A DNA stretch of 16,833 nt from Candidatus Omnitrophota bacterium (GTDB taxonomy: Bacteria > Omnitrophota > Gorgyraeia > Zapsychrales > Zapsychraceae), in contig JAGYNW010000019.1 of the NCBI GenBank assembly GCA_018399915.1, positions 1 through 16,833 on the forward strand, read 5' to 3'. The notes beneath the pieces were generated by a model. It saw only the letters and a list, made by a program, of their open reading frames with translations. It searched no databases and was not told the origin of the DNA. This document shows positions 1 to 6,661 of this stretch, piece after piece (position 1 is the stretch's first letter; the number at the start of each line of letters is the position of its first letter). The translations under genes and the position numbers were made by a program.

Positions 1-1
1 G

Positions 2-289
2 CTGGATGATCACAGTCTTTTGCTTAAGAGTCTCGTTGAGCGGATCGAGCACGAGTTGTCAGAGCGGGGATTTGCTCAAGATGAAAGGGAATTTAAAGCC
101 CATATTACTTTAGGACGGTTTAAATCCCTGAAGAACCGGGATGTCTTCTGCCAACAACTGCAAGACTTTGCTTTGGATGAAAATATCGTCATTCCCCTAA
201 CGCAGATCACCCTTTTTAAAAGCACCTTGACCGCAAGCGGTCCGGTCTATGAAATTGTCGAACAATACCCTCTTCAACAAAAAGGATGA
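2..289 (+). CDS. thpR: RNA 2',3'-cyclic phosphodiesterase (ThpR/LigT family), 3' part only
   Basis: This is the C-terminal half of a 2H phosphoesterase; the gene begins to the left of the window and its reading frame is open back to base 2. The motif AHITLGRFKS is the second of the two HxT motifs that make the active site of this family, and it is followed by the usual family tail ending in a beta-strand-rich segment (ITLFKSTLTASGPVYEIV). Family members hydrolyse 2',3'-cyclic phosphodiester ends on RNA and act in the cytoplasm. The usual length is about 180-190 residues, so about half the protein is visible. A TTG at base 20 could be read as a start but lies inside the conserved fold, so it is not the true start. 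The gene converges with the flavodoxin gene to its right, 45 bp away. The family call is confident; the first HxT motif is outside the window. Confidence 0.85.
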   Translation: MDDHSLLLKSLVERIEHELSERGFAQDEREFKAHITLGRFKSLKNRDVFCQQLQDFALDENIVIPLTQITLFKSTLTASGPVYEIVEQYPLQQKG

Positions 290-334
290 TTACCCGGGGC
301 CTGCGAACGAACACGGGCATTCAATAATTTTATC

Positions 335-823
335 TTATTCTTTTTCCTGGATTAATCCGCGGGCCCATTCTTTGGCCTTGATAATATTGGGTTGTGTCTT
401 GTCTTTAAGCGGTTCATGAAAATCTATCTCGGAAATGATCTCATTGCCGGCAAACGCCTGACGCATTTTGGCAAAGACCGCGCCCCTCATCCCCTGATGG
501 CAACAGAACAAAGCGATCTTTTTGCCCTTAACCGGATTTGTTTTCATAAAAGTTTTCAACGGCGGCGCGTAACTTGACGCCCACACAGGGGTACCGATAA
601 ACAACAGATCATAATCCTGCGGGTCCTTGTTAAGCGGTTTCAACGCCGGGCTCTGCTTCATCAAGACCCCCTTCACACCCCAGAAATATTTCCGGAACCC
701 TTTCGCCGGGACCTCCTTAACCGTCTCGATCTTAAGGATATCCGCTTGGGTCTGGGCGGCGATGCTTTCGGCCATCAACTTGGTATTGCCTTCCAATGAA
801 TAATAAATAACCAATTTTTTCAT
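335..823 (-). CDS. Flavodoxin-family protein
   Basis: A 162-residue flavodoxin-fold protein that probably binds FMN and acts in cytoplasmic electron transfer or as a small NAD(P)H/flavin reductase. The N-terminus MKKLVIYYSLEGNTKLMAES has the first beta strand followed by the S-x-x-G-N-T phosphate-binding loop for FMN. Further on, DLLFIGTPVWASSYAPPLKTF is the typical second flavin-side loop, and KKIALFCCHQG is the following strand. The frame is open to 874, but I chose the ATG at 823 because it has a good Shine-Dalgarno (AGGAG, 7 nt upstream) and because the longer version would overlap the upstream membrane protein gene and add a non-homologous N-terminus. It lies 35 bp downstream of that gene on the same strand and is likely cotranscribed with it. 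The electron partner cannot be told from the sequence. Confidence 0.85.
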   Translation of the reverse strand: MKKLVIYYSLEGNTKLMAESIAAQTQADILKIETVKEVPAKGFRKYFWGVKGVLMKQSPALKPLNKDPQDYDLLFIGTPVWASSYAPPLKTFMKTNPVKGKKIALFCCHQGMRGAVFAKMRQAFAGNEIISEIDFHEPLKDKTQPNIIKAKEWARGLIQEKE

Positions 824-858
824 AAGCCCACTCCTTTGGTTCCTCGGCGCTTGGGATC

Positions 859-2535
859 TTAGGCAGGCGCGCATCCATCCTGGCGTGGAAGAATGATCTT
901 AGGCTCAGTGTCAGAATACGCGAACCCCGCTAATATTTGCAACCGGGTCTTGCCCTGATCCACAGCTATGGTTAACATATTGATCACAATAGAGCTTGAT
1001 GGTTTTGCCCCAAGCTTTTTGAGAGCCTGCGGGATACTGCTGATATCCGGATAACCCGACGGGTCCTCGGGCGCAGTAAAAATGGCGAATTTGGCTTTAA
1101 AGGCCTTTTGCCAAATACGCGGTTGAGAGTGTTTATTAAGTTCCGCGATCTTGGCACTGAGGATGTCCGCGTATCCGGAGTGTGGATGGGTTAAAGCCAC
1201 AAAGGCATGCGTGATAAACTGCGGATCCAGTTCCCAGGGCGGCCCCTCATCCTCCTGATTAATGATCCGCATCTGCGGCTGGTCTGTCCGGGATGTCTCC
1301 CTGTGGGATAAGTTTACAACCGAACGGGCCTTGTGATTAAAATACAAATGACTTGCCCCACAAAAAAACCATCCGTAAATACAGGCCGAAACAATATCGG
1401 CGATCAGGATCTCAACAGGCAAACTGCCCCAATTGCTCATGTCCAGCGGCTTACCCGCTCCGTAAAACAGAAGGACGGCCATCAGACCAAGCCCGGCCGG
1501 CAGACTCCACCACCGCACTCCCCACCAACGCATCGCAAGGATCACCGCCAGAACAAATCCGGCCGCAGAAAGAAATCCGTGGAAATACAGATTCATAGTC
1601 GGCATACTCCAGAAAACAAACGGATAGCCATCCATGACCGCCGGCAATATTTTGGCTGTGCCATCAACTACGGCACCCGCAATCCCGGCACTGAACACCA
1701 AAAGCCAAAGATTGCGCACGCTGTGACTGAGAAGCATCAAGCAGGCACCCAAAAGACAACCGGCACCCCCCCAAATCGCTAGGTAGCCAAAATTCAAGTT
1801 CAATCCGCGCATGCCGAAAGTGACACTGTGCCACGAGGGCAAAAGCAGATGACTGATGATGTAGGCCAAGGCAAAGGCCACGGCAAAATAATAATTCACT
1901 CCGTATTCTTTGCGGTTAAAAAGGGAACGGTAATCCGATGCGGCCTTAAGGTCCTTCTCCTGAAAAGGCGGCTCCCATCCGTTGTTTTGAAATTCAATTC
2001 TCCGGCTCAAAGCCACCAGCTTGTAAACAAAGACCGGCTGCACGATGCAGCCCAACAAAGACCCCGCGATCATCCCGATTCCCGGCACATACCCCAGGCA
2101 GGTCGCCATGCCGACACTGACAGGCCAAAGACGGCTCATCCGCGTGTCAATGTGGTGCGCCTCTGCCAAACGGTTAAGTGTTCCCACAAGTTTGATAAAA
2201 GAATAAAACATCCAAAAAATATTAAAAACAGGGATGAATAAAAAACCCACGGCCTTCCCCGGTGAGGTTAACCCGGGAACCAGCTGTGCTTGGCGCGAAA
2301 GCGTGATCGCGAACTTCCAGATCCGGTACAAAAAAATCACAAAAAGCACGACGGAAAGAATCAGGACGGCAAAACTCACACACCCGCTGATCAAAAGCCC
2401 CAAAGCATTCCGTTCCGCACCTGCCAACAAAAGTAAAAGAGTAAAATACACGCCGACCAAGACCGAACTGAGATAAAGATCAAACGGCCCAAAATAGATT
2501 TGTTTGCTTGCTGCTTTCTCAGGCTGCGCCATCAT
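859..2535 (-). CDS. Polytopic membrane protein of unknown function
   Basis: This 558-residue protein has roughly nine or ten hydrophobic segments in the first 400 residues, then a soluble C-terminal part of about 140 residues. The stretch around residues 90-125 (PGKAVGFLFIPVFNIFWMFY) resembles the DUF4328-like or unnamed membrane module seen in many bacterial proteins of unknown function; this is a weak resemblance. No catalytic motif was recognised. The soluble tail contains a short alpha/beta-looking segment and no Cys pattern. Two adjacent ATG codons are possible starts (2535 and 2532); the AAGGA upstream is better spaced for the second. It lies directly upstream of the flavodoxin-like gene on the same strand. 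A possible short ORF ends across its start codons. Function is unknown. Confidence 0.8.
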   Translation of the reverse strand: MMAQPEKAASKQIYFGPFDLYLSSVLVGVYFTLLLLLAGAERNALGLLISGCVSFAVLILSVVLFVIFLYRIWKFAITLSRQAQLVPGLTSPGKAVGFLFIPVFNIFWMFYSFIKLVGTLNRLAEAHHIDTRMSRLWPVSVGMATCLGYVPGIGMIAGSLLGCIVQPVFVYKLVALSRRIEFQNNGWEPPFQEKDLKAASDYRSLFNRKEYGVNYYFAVAFALAYIISHLLLPSWHSVTFGMRGLNLNFGYLAIWGGAGCLLGACLMLLSHSVRNLWLLVFSAGIAGAVVDGTAKILPAVMDGYPFVFWSMPTMNLYFHGFLSAAGFVLAVILAMRWWGVRWWSLPAGLGLMAVLLFYGAGKPLDMSNWGSLPVEILIADIVSACIYGWFFCGASHLYFNHKARSVVNLSHRETSRTDQPQMRIINQEDEGPPWELDPQFITHAFVALTHPHSGYADILSAKIAELNKHSQPRIWQKAFKAKFAIFTAPEDPSGYPDISSIPQALKKLGAKPSSSIVINMLTIAVDQGKTRLQILAGFAYSDTEPKIILPRQDGCAPA

Positions 2536-2612
2536 TTTCCTTTCGTCACAAGGCCTGCAGGAATTTTGCCAGGCATGTCTTCCGGATCAAGATAAAAAAC
2601 ACCTCCCATCAT
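2532..2612 (-). CDS. Possible 26-codon small ORF overlapping the start of the membrane protein gene
   Basis: Starting at tandem ATG codons (2612 and 2609), this frame encodes 26 residues, beginning MMGGVFYLDPEDMPGK and ending TKGK. Its TGA stop lies inside the ATGATG start of the downstream membrane protein gene, an arrangement typical of translational coupling. The residue content (acidic DPED turn, Lys/Gly-rich end, no rare residues) looks protein-like. Against it, I see no Shine-Dalgarno in front of either ATG, and 26 codons can easily be open by chance. It could also be the remnant 3' end of a lost gene. Low confidence. Confidence 0.22.
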   Translation of the reverse strand: MMGGVFYLDPEDMPGKIPAGLVTKGK

Positions 2613-2638
2613 ATTACAGGAAGAGGGATTTCAAATCC
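2608..2638 (-). promoter_or_regulatory. Weak promoter candidate with a palindrome over its -35 region
   Basis: On the minus strand a TTGAAA (2634-2629) and a TATGAT (2613-2608) lie in front of the small ORF and membrane protein gene. The spacing is only 15 bp, shorter than the usual 16-18. The -35 hexamer sits within a perfect palindrome, GGATTT-C-AAATCC (2626-2638), which could be an operator. The -10 hexamer overlaps the ATG of the small ORF, so if this promoter is used the small ORF would not be translated from that start. The rest of the 2613-2758 gap holds no feature I can support. Confidence 0.25.
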
Positions 2639-2758
2639 ATGAGAATTTTAAATTTAGAAACGCAGAGTAAAAAGAACCCATGACGATCATCTTTTGGGCG
2701 GGACTTTTTTATGTCAGGAATTGGGGAAATAAACATCAAGGCCGCGTTTTATCGAGAT

Positions 2759-3160
2759 TCAACGCGGATGTCCTTTATGCATGGCCGCATCTTCTGCGAT
2801 TTGCCACATTGATAAAGGAGGGAACGGACAATCCAACATGCTAATGCAGTCTTGCCGGAATACAAAGACCTGCGCTTCCAAGATCTCTCCTTTAACGCTT
2901 TGCACCACCACAGTATCACGCACATAATTCTCTCCGTTAAAAGCGTCCAGATGCCTGATCGCGCTTTGCGGCACACAGTGGTACAAAATGCCTTTAACCT
3001 GCTGATTATCTTCAAGAATTATTCCCTGATATTCAGTCCCTTTAACAGGATAAACCGCATACCCCTGCAGCACTGCTTTTTCATGATAAAGCACACACCG
3101 GCTCACTTCTTCCATTAATAACGCTGAGGTCAATTGACCGTAGGCAAAAATATTTTTCAT
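2759..3160 (-). CDS. Gamma-glutamylcyclotransferase-fold (AIG2-like) protein
   Basis: This 133-residue protein matches the small AIG2/GGACT-like cyclotransferase fold. The N-terminus MKNIFAYGQL carries the Y-G-x-L substrate-binding motif at residues 7-10. Residues 71-86 (LDAFNGENYVRDTVVV) fit the family signature L-D-x-F-[E]-G-x-x-Y-x-R. Members release 5-oxoproline from gamma-glutamyl amines or peptides in the cytoplasm. The residue aligned with the catalytic Glu of human GGACT (E82) is Asn75 here, with a Glu two residues later (E77), so activity is uncertain. The start at 3160 has AAAGGA about 7 nt upstream. The gene is divergent from the plus-strand nuclease gene across a hairpin-rich gap. 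Confidence 0.8.
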   Translation of the reverse strand: MKNIFAYGQLTSALLMEEVSRCVLYHEKAVLQGYAVYPVKGTEYQGIILEDNQQVKGILYHCVPQSAIRHLDAFNGENYVRDTVVVQSVKGEILEAQVFVFRQDCISMLDCPFPPLSMWQIAEDAAMHKGHPR

Positions 3161-3183
3161 TCAATATCCTTTAGGCCTGCGAC

Positions 3184-3315
3184 TGATCTACCTATCTGCC
3201 CCCCAGGGACAAATAGGCAGATCACGTTTACTAGGATGAAGATGATCGATCGTTGCTACCGATCATCCGGGATCCGTAAATCTGATTTACGCTCCCCAGG
3301 CCTATCCCTGATAGG
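3184..3315. repeat. Tandem array of four inverted repeats (hairpins)
   Basis: Four inverted repeats follow each other in 132 bp. First, 3184-3202 pairs with 3206-3224 (16 of 19 positions, 3-nt loop). Second, GATGATCG at 3241-3248 pairs with CGATCATC at 3260-3267 (perfect, 11-nt loop). Third, CGTAAAT at 3275-3281 pairs with ATTTACG at 3285-3291 (loop CTG). Fourth, CCTATC at 3301-3306 pairs with GATAGG at 3310-3315 (loop CCT). None is followed by a T-run that would make it an ordinary terminator. The array lies in the 407-bp gap between divergent genes and would be in the 5' leader of the cyclotransferase-like gene if that gene's promoter is to the right of it. I do not recognise a riboswitch family in it. 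Confidence 0.7.
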
Positions 3316-3460
3316 ACCCGTATTATTATTAAACATCAATTCTAAAATTTTACAATAGGGTGAGGTACGCTTAGACTGACTTTTGGTATCCATTTATTTT
3401 CTTCCATGATCTTCATCAACTCCCGTTTTTTACCTAAAGGGGGTTAAAATTTCCGCTGTT

Positions 3461-3489
3461 TTGGCTTTACAGGCTTCGCTCCTGATACT
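3461..3489 (+). promoter_or_regulatory. Weak sigma70 promoter candidate for the fusion nuclease gene
   Basis: TTGGCT (3461-3466) and GATACT (3484-3489) are separated by 17 bp; each matches the consensus at four of six positions. A transcript from here would begin just before the hairpin at 3501-3526. In the rest of the gap (3316-3460) I see only AT-rich sequence with no supported feature. Confidence 0.3.
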
Positions 3490-3500
3490 AAAATAGGATT

Positions 3501-3526
3501 ACTGCTACTGTGGCAGTTGTAGCAGT
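3501..3526. repeat. Inverted repeat upstream of the fusion nuclease gene
   Basis: ACTGCTAC at 3501-3508 pairs perfectly with GTAGCAGT at 3519-3526, with a further short inner stem (CTG with CAG). It ends 41 nt before the nuclease start codon. On the plus strand it is followed by an A-run, not a T-run, so it is not a terminator for plus-strand transcription. It could be a leader hairpin or an operator. Confidence 0.6.
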
Positions 3527-3567
3527 TAATAAAAAACCCCATTTTAATACTGAAAAGAGGCGAAAAA

Positions 3568-4410
3568 ATGACAAAAATCGCAAAAAACTACAAAATACTG
3601 CTACAAGAACTTTTAAATATCAAAACTAGCGCCAACACCCGCTCCCGCAATATTATTAATGCTATTCTTGTGGATACGTACTGGAAGATCGGCAAACGCA
3701 TTTTTCAGGAAAATCTTTCCGGCGATGAAAAAGCCCTGACCTTAAAAAGGCTTTCCGAAGACCTTCAGATAGAAGAAAGCGTGCTGATGCGCGCCACCAA
3801 ATTCTTCGCGCTTTTTCCGGTAGAAAATCCGGCAAACCAATATCCGTTTGTTTCCTGGTCCCACTACAAGATCCTGTTAAGCCTTACGGATAAAAACCAG
3901 CGCTTGTTTTATCTGATGAAGACCCAAAAAAATGCCTGGCCGGTCCGCAGGCTTTCTCAAAAAATCAAGGATAATGCCTTTGCCTCTTTTGACAAAAAAC
4001 CCGGTCCGGATGATGCCTCCCCGCTTCTGTCGCGCGCGGCTGAGGCCCTTCACATCTACAAAGCCAATCTGCATCACGTGGTTGACGGGGACACGCTTGT
4101 CGCTAATATTGACCTGGGTTTTGATGTCTGGGTGCAGAAAAGATTACGCCTGCGGGGGATCGACACTCCGGAGATGAAAAGCCCTGAGGCGCAAGAACAA
4201 AAAAAGGCGGTCCAGGCTAAAGAGTTTGTCAAGGCCAGAATCGCGGAAGACGACATCATCGTCCTGCAGACCTTTAAGATCGATCTGCATGGCCGCTTCA
4301 TCTGTGATATCTTTTATTTAACCGGCGAACGTGACAAGGAAATTATTTACAAAGAAGGGAATTTTCTTAATCAGGAATTACTCGACAGCGGGCTGGCGCG
4401 ACAAGTCTGA
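3568..4410 (+). CDS. DUF1016-type N-terminal domain fused to a staphylococcal nuclease (thermonuclease) domain
   Basis: A 280-residue protein made of two parts. Residues about 5-137 resemble the helical N-terminal domain of YhcG-like (DUF1016) proteins: a YWKIGKRI segment at 38-45, LFP near 82-84, SWSHYKILL at 96-104, and a W-x-x-R-x-L segment near 124-129. In YhcG that domain precedes a PD-(D/E)xK nuclease. Here residues about 162-279 are instead an SNase domain. The SNase catalytic and calcium-site residues appear intact: D173 and D175 (VVDGDT), R194, D199 and E202 (RLRGIDTPE), and R243 (DLHGRF), matching R35, D40, E43 and R87 of the S. aureus enzyme. No signal peptide is visible, so a cytoplasmic nuclease is likely. 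The start is supported by AGAGG about 7 nt upstream. It is a lone plus-strand gene among minus-strand genes. Role unknown; genome defence or DNA processing is a guess. Confidence 0.82.
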   Translation: MTKIAKNYKILLQELLNIKTSANTRSRNIINAILVDTYWKIGKRIFQENLSGDEKALTLKRLSEDLQIEESVLMRATKFFALFPVENPANQYPFVSWSHYKILLSLTDKNQRLFYLMKTQKNAWPVRRLSQKIKDNAFASFDKKPGPDDASPLLSRAAEALHIYKANLHHVVDGDTLVANIDLGFDVWVQKRLRLRGIDTPEMKSPEAQEQKKAVQAKEFVKARIAEDDIIVLQTFKIDLHGRFICDIFYLTGERDKEIIYKEGNFLNQELLDSGLARQV

Positions 4411-4428
4411 GGGCCTTGCCCTTCCTTT
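4410..4428 (+). terminator. Short terminator-like hairpin after the nuclease gene
   Basis: AGGGC (4410-4414) and GCCCT (4418-4422) form a 5-bp stem with a 3-nt loop, followed by a pyrimidine stretch TCCTTT. It sits in the short gap between two convergent genes. The stem is short and the T-run imperfect, so this is tentative. Confidence 0.35.
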
Positions 4429-4434
4429 AACGGC

Positions 4435-5226
4435 TTAAGGCTTTTCTTTACTAATATTAATAATAAAAAACATCCCGGTCACACGGTTTAACGGTGACAA
4501 AACCCATTCCAGCGCCCTGATAAAGCCGTACATCCCCGCCGGGAGCAAGGCCTTTAAGGTCAAACCTCCGCTGAGCAGATACCTGAAAGGCATGAACGGC
4601 CTGCAACTTTGCACCTTCAAGGCCGGAAATTCGGTTGCAAATCTTTTGTAATCACGTGCGAAAACAATCCAGGGAAGCGCGCTGTTGGACCGGGATAAAG
4701 GGCCGCTTCCCTGCACGGTCCAACCGGCGGCCGGATCAAAGGCCTCATGATGAAAATTCCGGTAAATGAAACGCGCCCAAGCGGTGTTGGCCGGCTCTAT
4801 CATAAAGATCTTTCCCTGCGGCTTCAGGCAGCGCTCCATCTCTTTTAAAAAAAGGGCTGCATCCTTGATGTGATGGAAAACGTTCAACAAGAAAAACCCA
4901 TCCACCGATGCCTCGGAAAAAGGCAAATGCAAGGCGTCGCAGCAAACATCAACATGCCTTACCTTTAAAATATCCGAGGTGATCACGCGCGGATAGGCCT
5001 TCTTTAAAAAACCGCCGCCGCTGCCGATCTCGACAAACACGCCTTGCGGTTCGGCTTCCATGATGCGGCCAAACTCCTTGTAAAAATCCTGATAAACCTT
5101 TTTTAAAAAAGGCTTATTCTGAATGATGCGGGCGTGTGCCTCTGAGGCGGAATAGTGGTCAAGGTCCTGAATATCCCGGGCCTCGGGCAATTTAAGCGAA
5201 TCAAGAATTTTGGTCAACATAAGCAT
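4435..5226 (-). CDS. Class I SAM-dependent methyltransferase
   Basis: A 263-residue protein with the Rossmann-type methyltransferase core (Methyltransf_11 type). Motif I is FVEIGSGGGF at residues 64-73. The acidic strand and LPF loop follow near 94-103, and LLNVFHHIKDAALFLKEMER with the LKPQGKIFMIEP strand are the later motifs. The substrate is not evident. The C-terminal 60 residues are hydrophobic and basic and may associate with the membrane. It begins 5 bp after the stop of the upstream methyltransferase-glycosyltransferase fusion, so the two are probably translationally coupled and act in the same glycan or lipid modification pathway. A second in-frame ATG at 5220 is better spaced from the AAGG Shine-Dalgarno and may be the true start. 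Confidence 0.82.
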   Translation of the reverse strand: MLMLTKILDSLKLPEARDIQDLDHYSASEAHARIIQNKPFLKKVYQDFYKEFGRIMEAEPQGVFVEIGSGGGFLKKAYPRVITSDILKVRHVDVCCDALHLPFSEASVDGFFLLNVFHHIKDAALFLKEMERCLKPQGKIFMIEPANTAWARFIYRNFHHEAFDPAAGWTVQGSGPLSRSNSALPWIVFARDYKRFATEFPALKVQSCRPFMPFRYLLSGGLTLKALLPAGMYGFIRALEWVLSPLNRVTGMFFIINISKEKP

Positions 5227-5231
5227 GGGCC

Positions 5232-6659
5232 TTATTCAATGAACTTTATCTTGCGCATGGCGAAAAAAGTCATTTGAATGAGCAACCAGCCGTGACGAAA
5301 GCGGCTGATCTGGGTGGAACCGTAGGTCCGGGCCTTGTACTGCACAGGGATCTCGACGATCTTCAAGTTTAATTTAGCGGCCCCGAATAAAAGATCGAAA
5401 TCCCCGAAAGGATCAAAATCCCCGAAATAACGCCTGCCGGCGACGATCTTTTGATAATCTTCTTTCCACAATACCTTGGTCCCGCAAAGGGTATCTTTCA
5501 AATACTGCCCGAGCAAATACGTCAGAACAATGCTGAAAAGTTTATTGGCGATCATGTTCAAAAACCGCATGGCCTCATCTTCCATTTTGTAGACCAAACG
5601 CGTGCCGTTGATGAACTCGCCTTTACCCTCAACGATCGCATTAAAGAACTTGGGCATATCCTCAGGCGGGGTTGTCAGATCCGCATCCAGAATCATGAGG
5701 ACATCGCCTGTGGCCGCGTCAAAGCCTTCCCGCACCGCGTCCCCTTTGCCCTTGCCCTTTTGGACCAGAACCTTGATGTCCTTGCCTTTGTACGCCTCCT
5801 GAACCCGGTAACATTCCTGAAGGGTCCCGTCACTGGAATGGCCCTCCACAAAAATGATTTCCATATCAGGGCCCATCTCGGGCGTCCGCAAGACCGCCGG
5901 TTCAATATTGCCTTTTTCATTGCGGCAAGGAATGACCACAGAACATTTTACCCGGGCGGGGTCCCGGCGAGGACCTCTGGGTTTGGCCACAAAGACATGA
6001 TTCAAGGCCAGATGCTTGATCAACGGCAGATGAACGATGTAACGGTTAAAAAGCGTGGAAATCAAAGGGATGTAAAAAGGGATCAGGATCTGTTCATTCT
6101 GTGCAATGATCTCAAAATCATTAAGGTCCAGAAGATTAACAATATCTTTACTGGCGATCCAATGCTGACTGGACCATTTCATCCTGAGACCCATTAGTTC
6201 GGCCAACTTCAAAAAAGGCCGCCAAAGATTATTGTGGTAAAAGAGGACCAGCTTGCTGTCAGGACGGCATACCTTTTTCAGCGAGGCAAAGGCCGATTGC
6301 AGATCATTCGCATAGCCGATAGTATTATTGACCACAACGTAATCGAATTTCTCAACCAGATCAATATTGTCAACTTCACGGGCGTGAAATTCCAAAGAAG
6401 GAAACTTCTTGCGGGCAACTTCAATAATCTTCTTCCCAAAATCAATACCCACTCCCCGGGCGGGCTTTAAAGAGGCCAGTTGCTCGCCGGCAAAACACCC
6501 GACATCCAAAACCGACACGCCTTGGGGAACAACAAATTGCAGATACTTGCGGATGCAACCGTGATAATAGGCGTTCTTTTTGCGCCAATTCACACGGCTT
6601 TCGGTAACCGCGTCAAAATACTCCGGGCTGTTGGATGGATAGCTTTGTTGCGCGCTCAT
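5232..6659 (-). CDS. Methyltransferase-glycosyltransferase (GT2) fusion
   Basis: A 475-residue two-domain protein. The N-terminal part is a class I SAM methyltransferase with motif I VLDVGCFAGE at residues 50-59, the acidic residue in GVGIDF, and the NNTIGYANDLQSAF segment. From about residue 240 a family 2 glycosyltransferase domain begins (SVVIPCRNEKGN), with the metal- and sugar-nucleotide-binding D-x-D at 325-327 (LDADLT) and a dolichyl-phosphate-mannose-synthase-like arrangement (NGTRLVY, LCGTKVLW). No transmembrane anchor is obvious. The frame is open to 6752, but the ATG at 6659 follows the upstream gene's stop by 2 nt, avoids a 90-bp overlap and starts just before the conserved region. 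It probably builds or decorates a surface glycan or lipid-linked sugar; the sugar is unknown. Confidence 0.82.
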   Translation of the reverse strand: MSAQQSYPSNSPEYFDAVTESRVNWRKKNAYYHGCIRKYLQFVVPQGVSVLDVGCFAGEQLASLKPARGVGIDFGKKIIEVARKKFPSLEFHAREVDNIDLVEKFDYVVVNNTIGYANDLQSAFASLKKVCRPDSKLVLFYHNNLWRPFLKLAELMGLRMKWSSQHWIASKDIVNLLDLNDFEIIAQNEQILIPFYIPLISTLFNRYIVHLPLIKHLALNHVFVAKPRGPRRDPARVKCSVVIPCRNEKGNIEPAVLRTPEMGPDMEIIFVEGHSSDGTLQECYRVQEAYKGKDIKVLVQKGKGKGDAVREGFDAATGDVLMILDADLTTPPEDMPKFFNAIVEGKGEFINGTRLVYKMEDEAMRFLNMIANKLFSIVLTYLLGQYLKDTLCGTKVLWKEDYQKIVAGRRYFGDFDPFGDFDLLFGAAKLNLKIVEIPVQYKARTYGSTQISRFRHGWLLIQMTFFAMRKIKFIE

Positions 6660-6661
6660 GC

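Noticed and set aside
290..334. Possible bidirectional terminator between the first two convergent genes
   Set aside because: Only a 4-bp CCCG/CGGG pairing with a large loop could be found.
3134..3358. Plus-strand ORF of 74 codons
   Set aside because: It starts within the cyclotransferase-like gene and runs through the four hairpins; no Shine-Dalgarno and no protein-like pattern. The hairpins explain its sequence better.
5451..6197. Plus-strand ORF of 248 codons
   Set aside because: It lies wholly antisense to the methyltransferase-glycosyltransferase fusion, whose domains are clear on the other strand.
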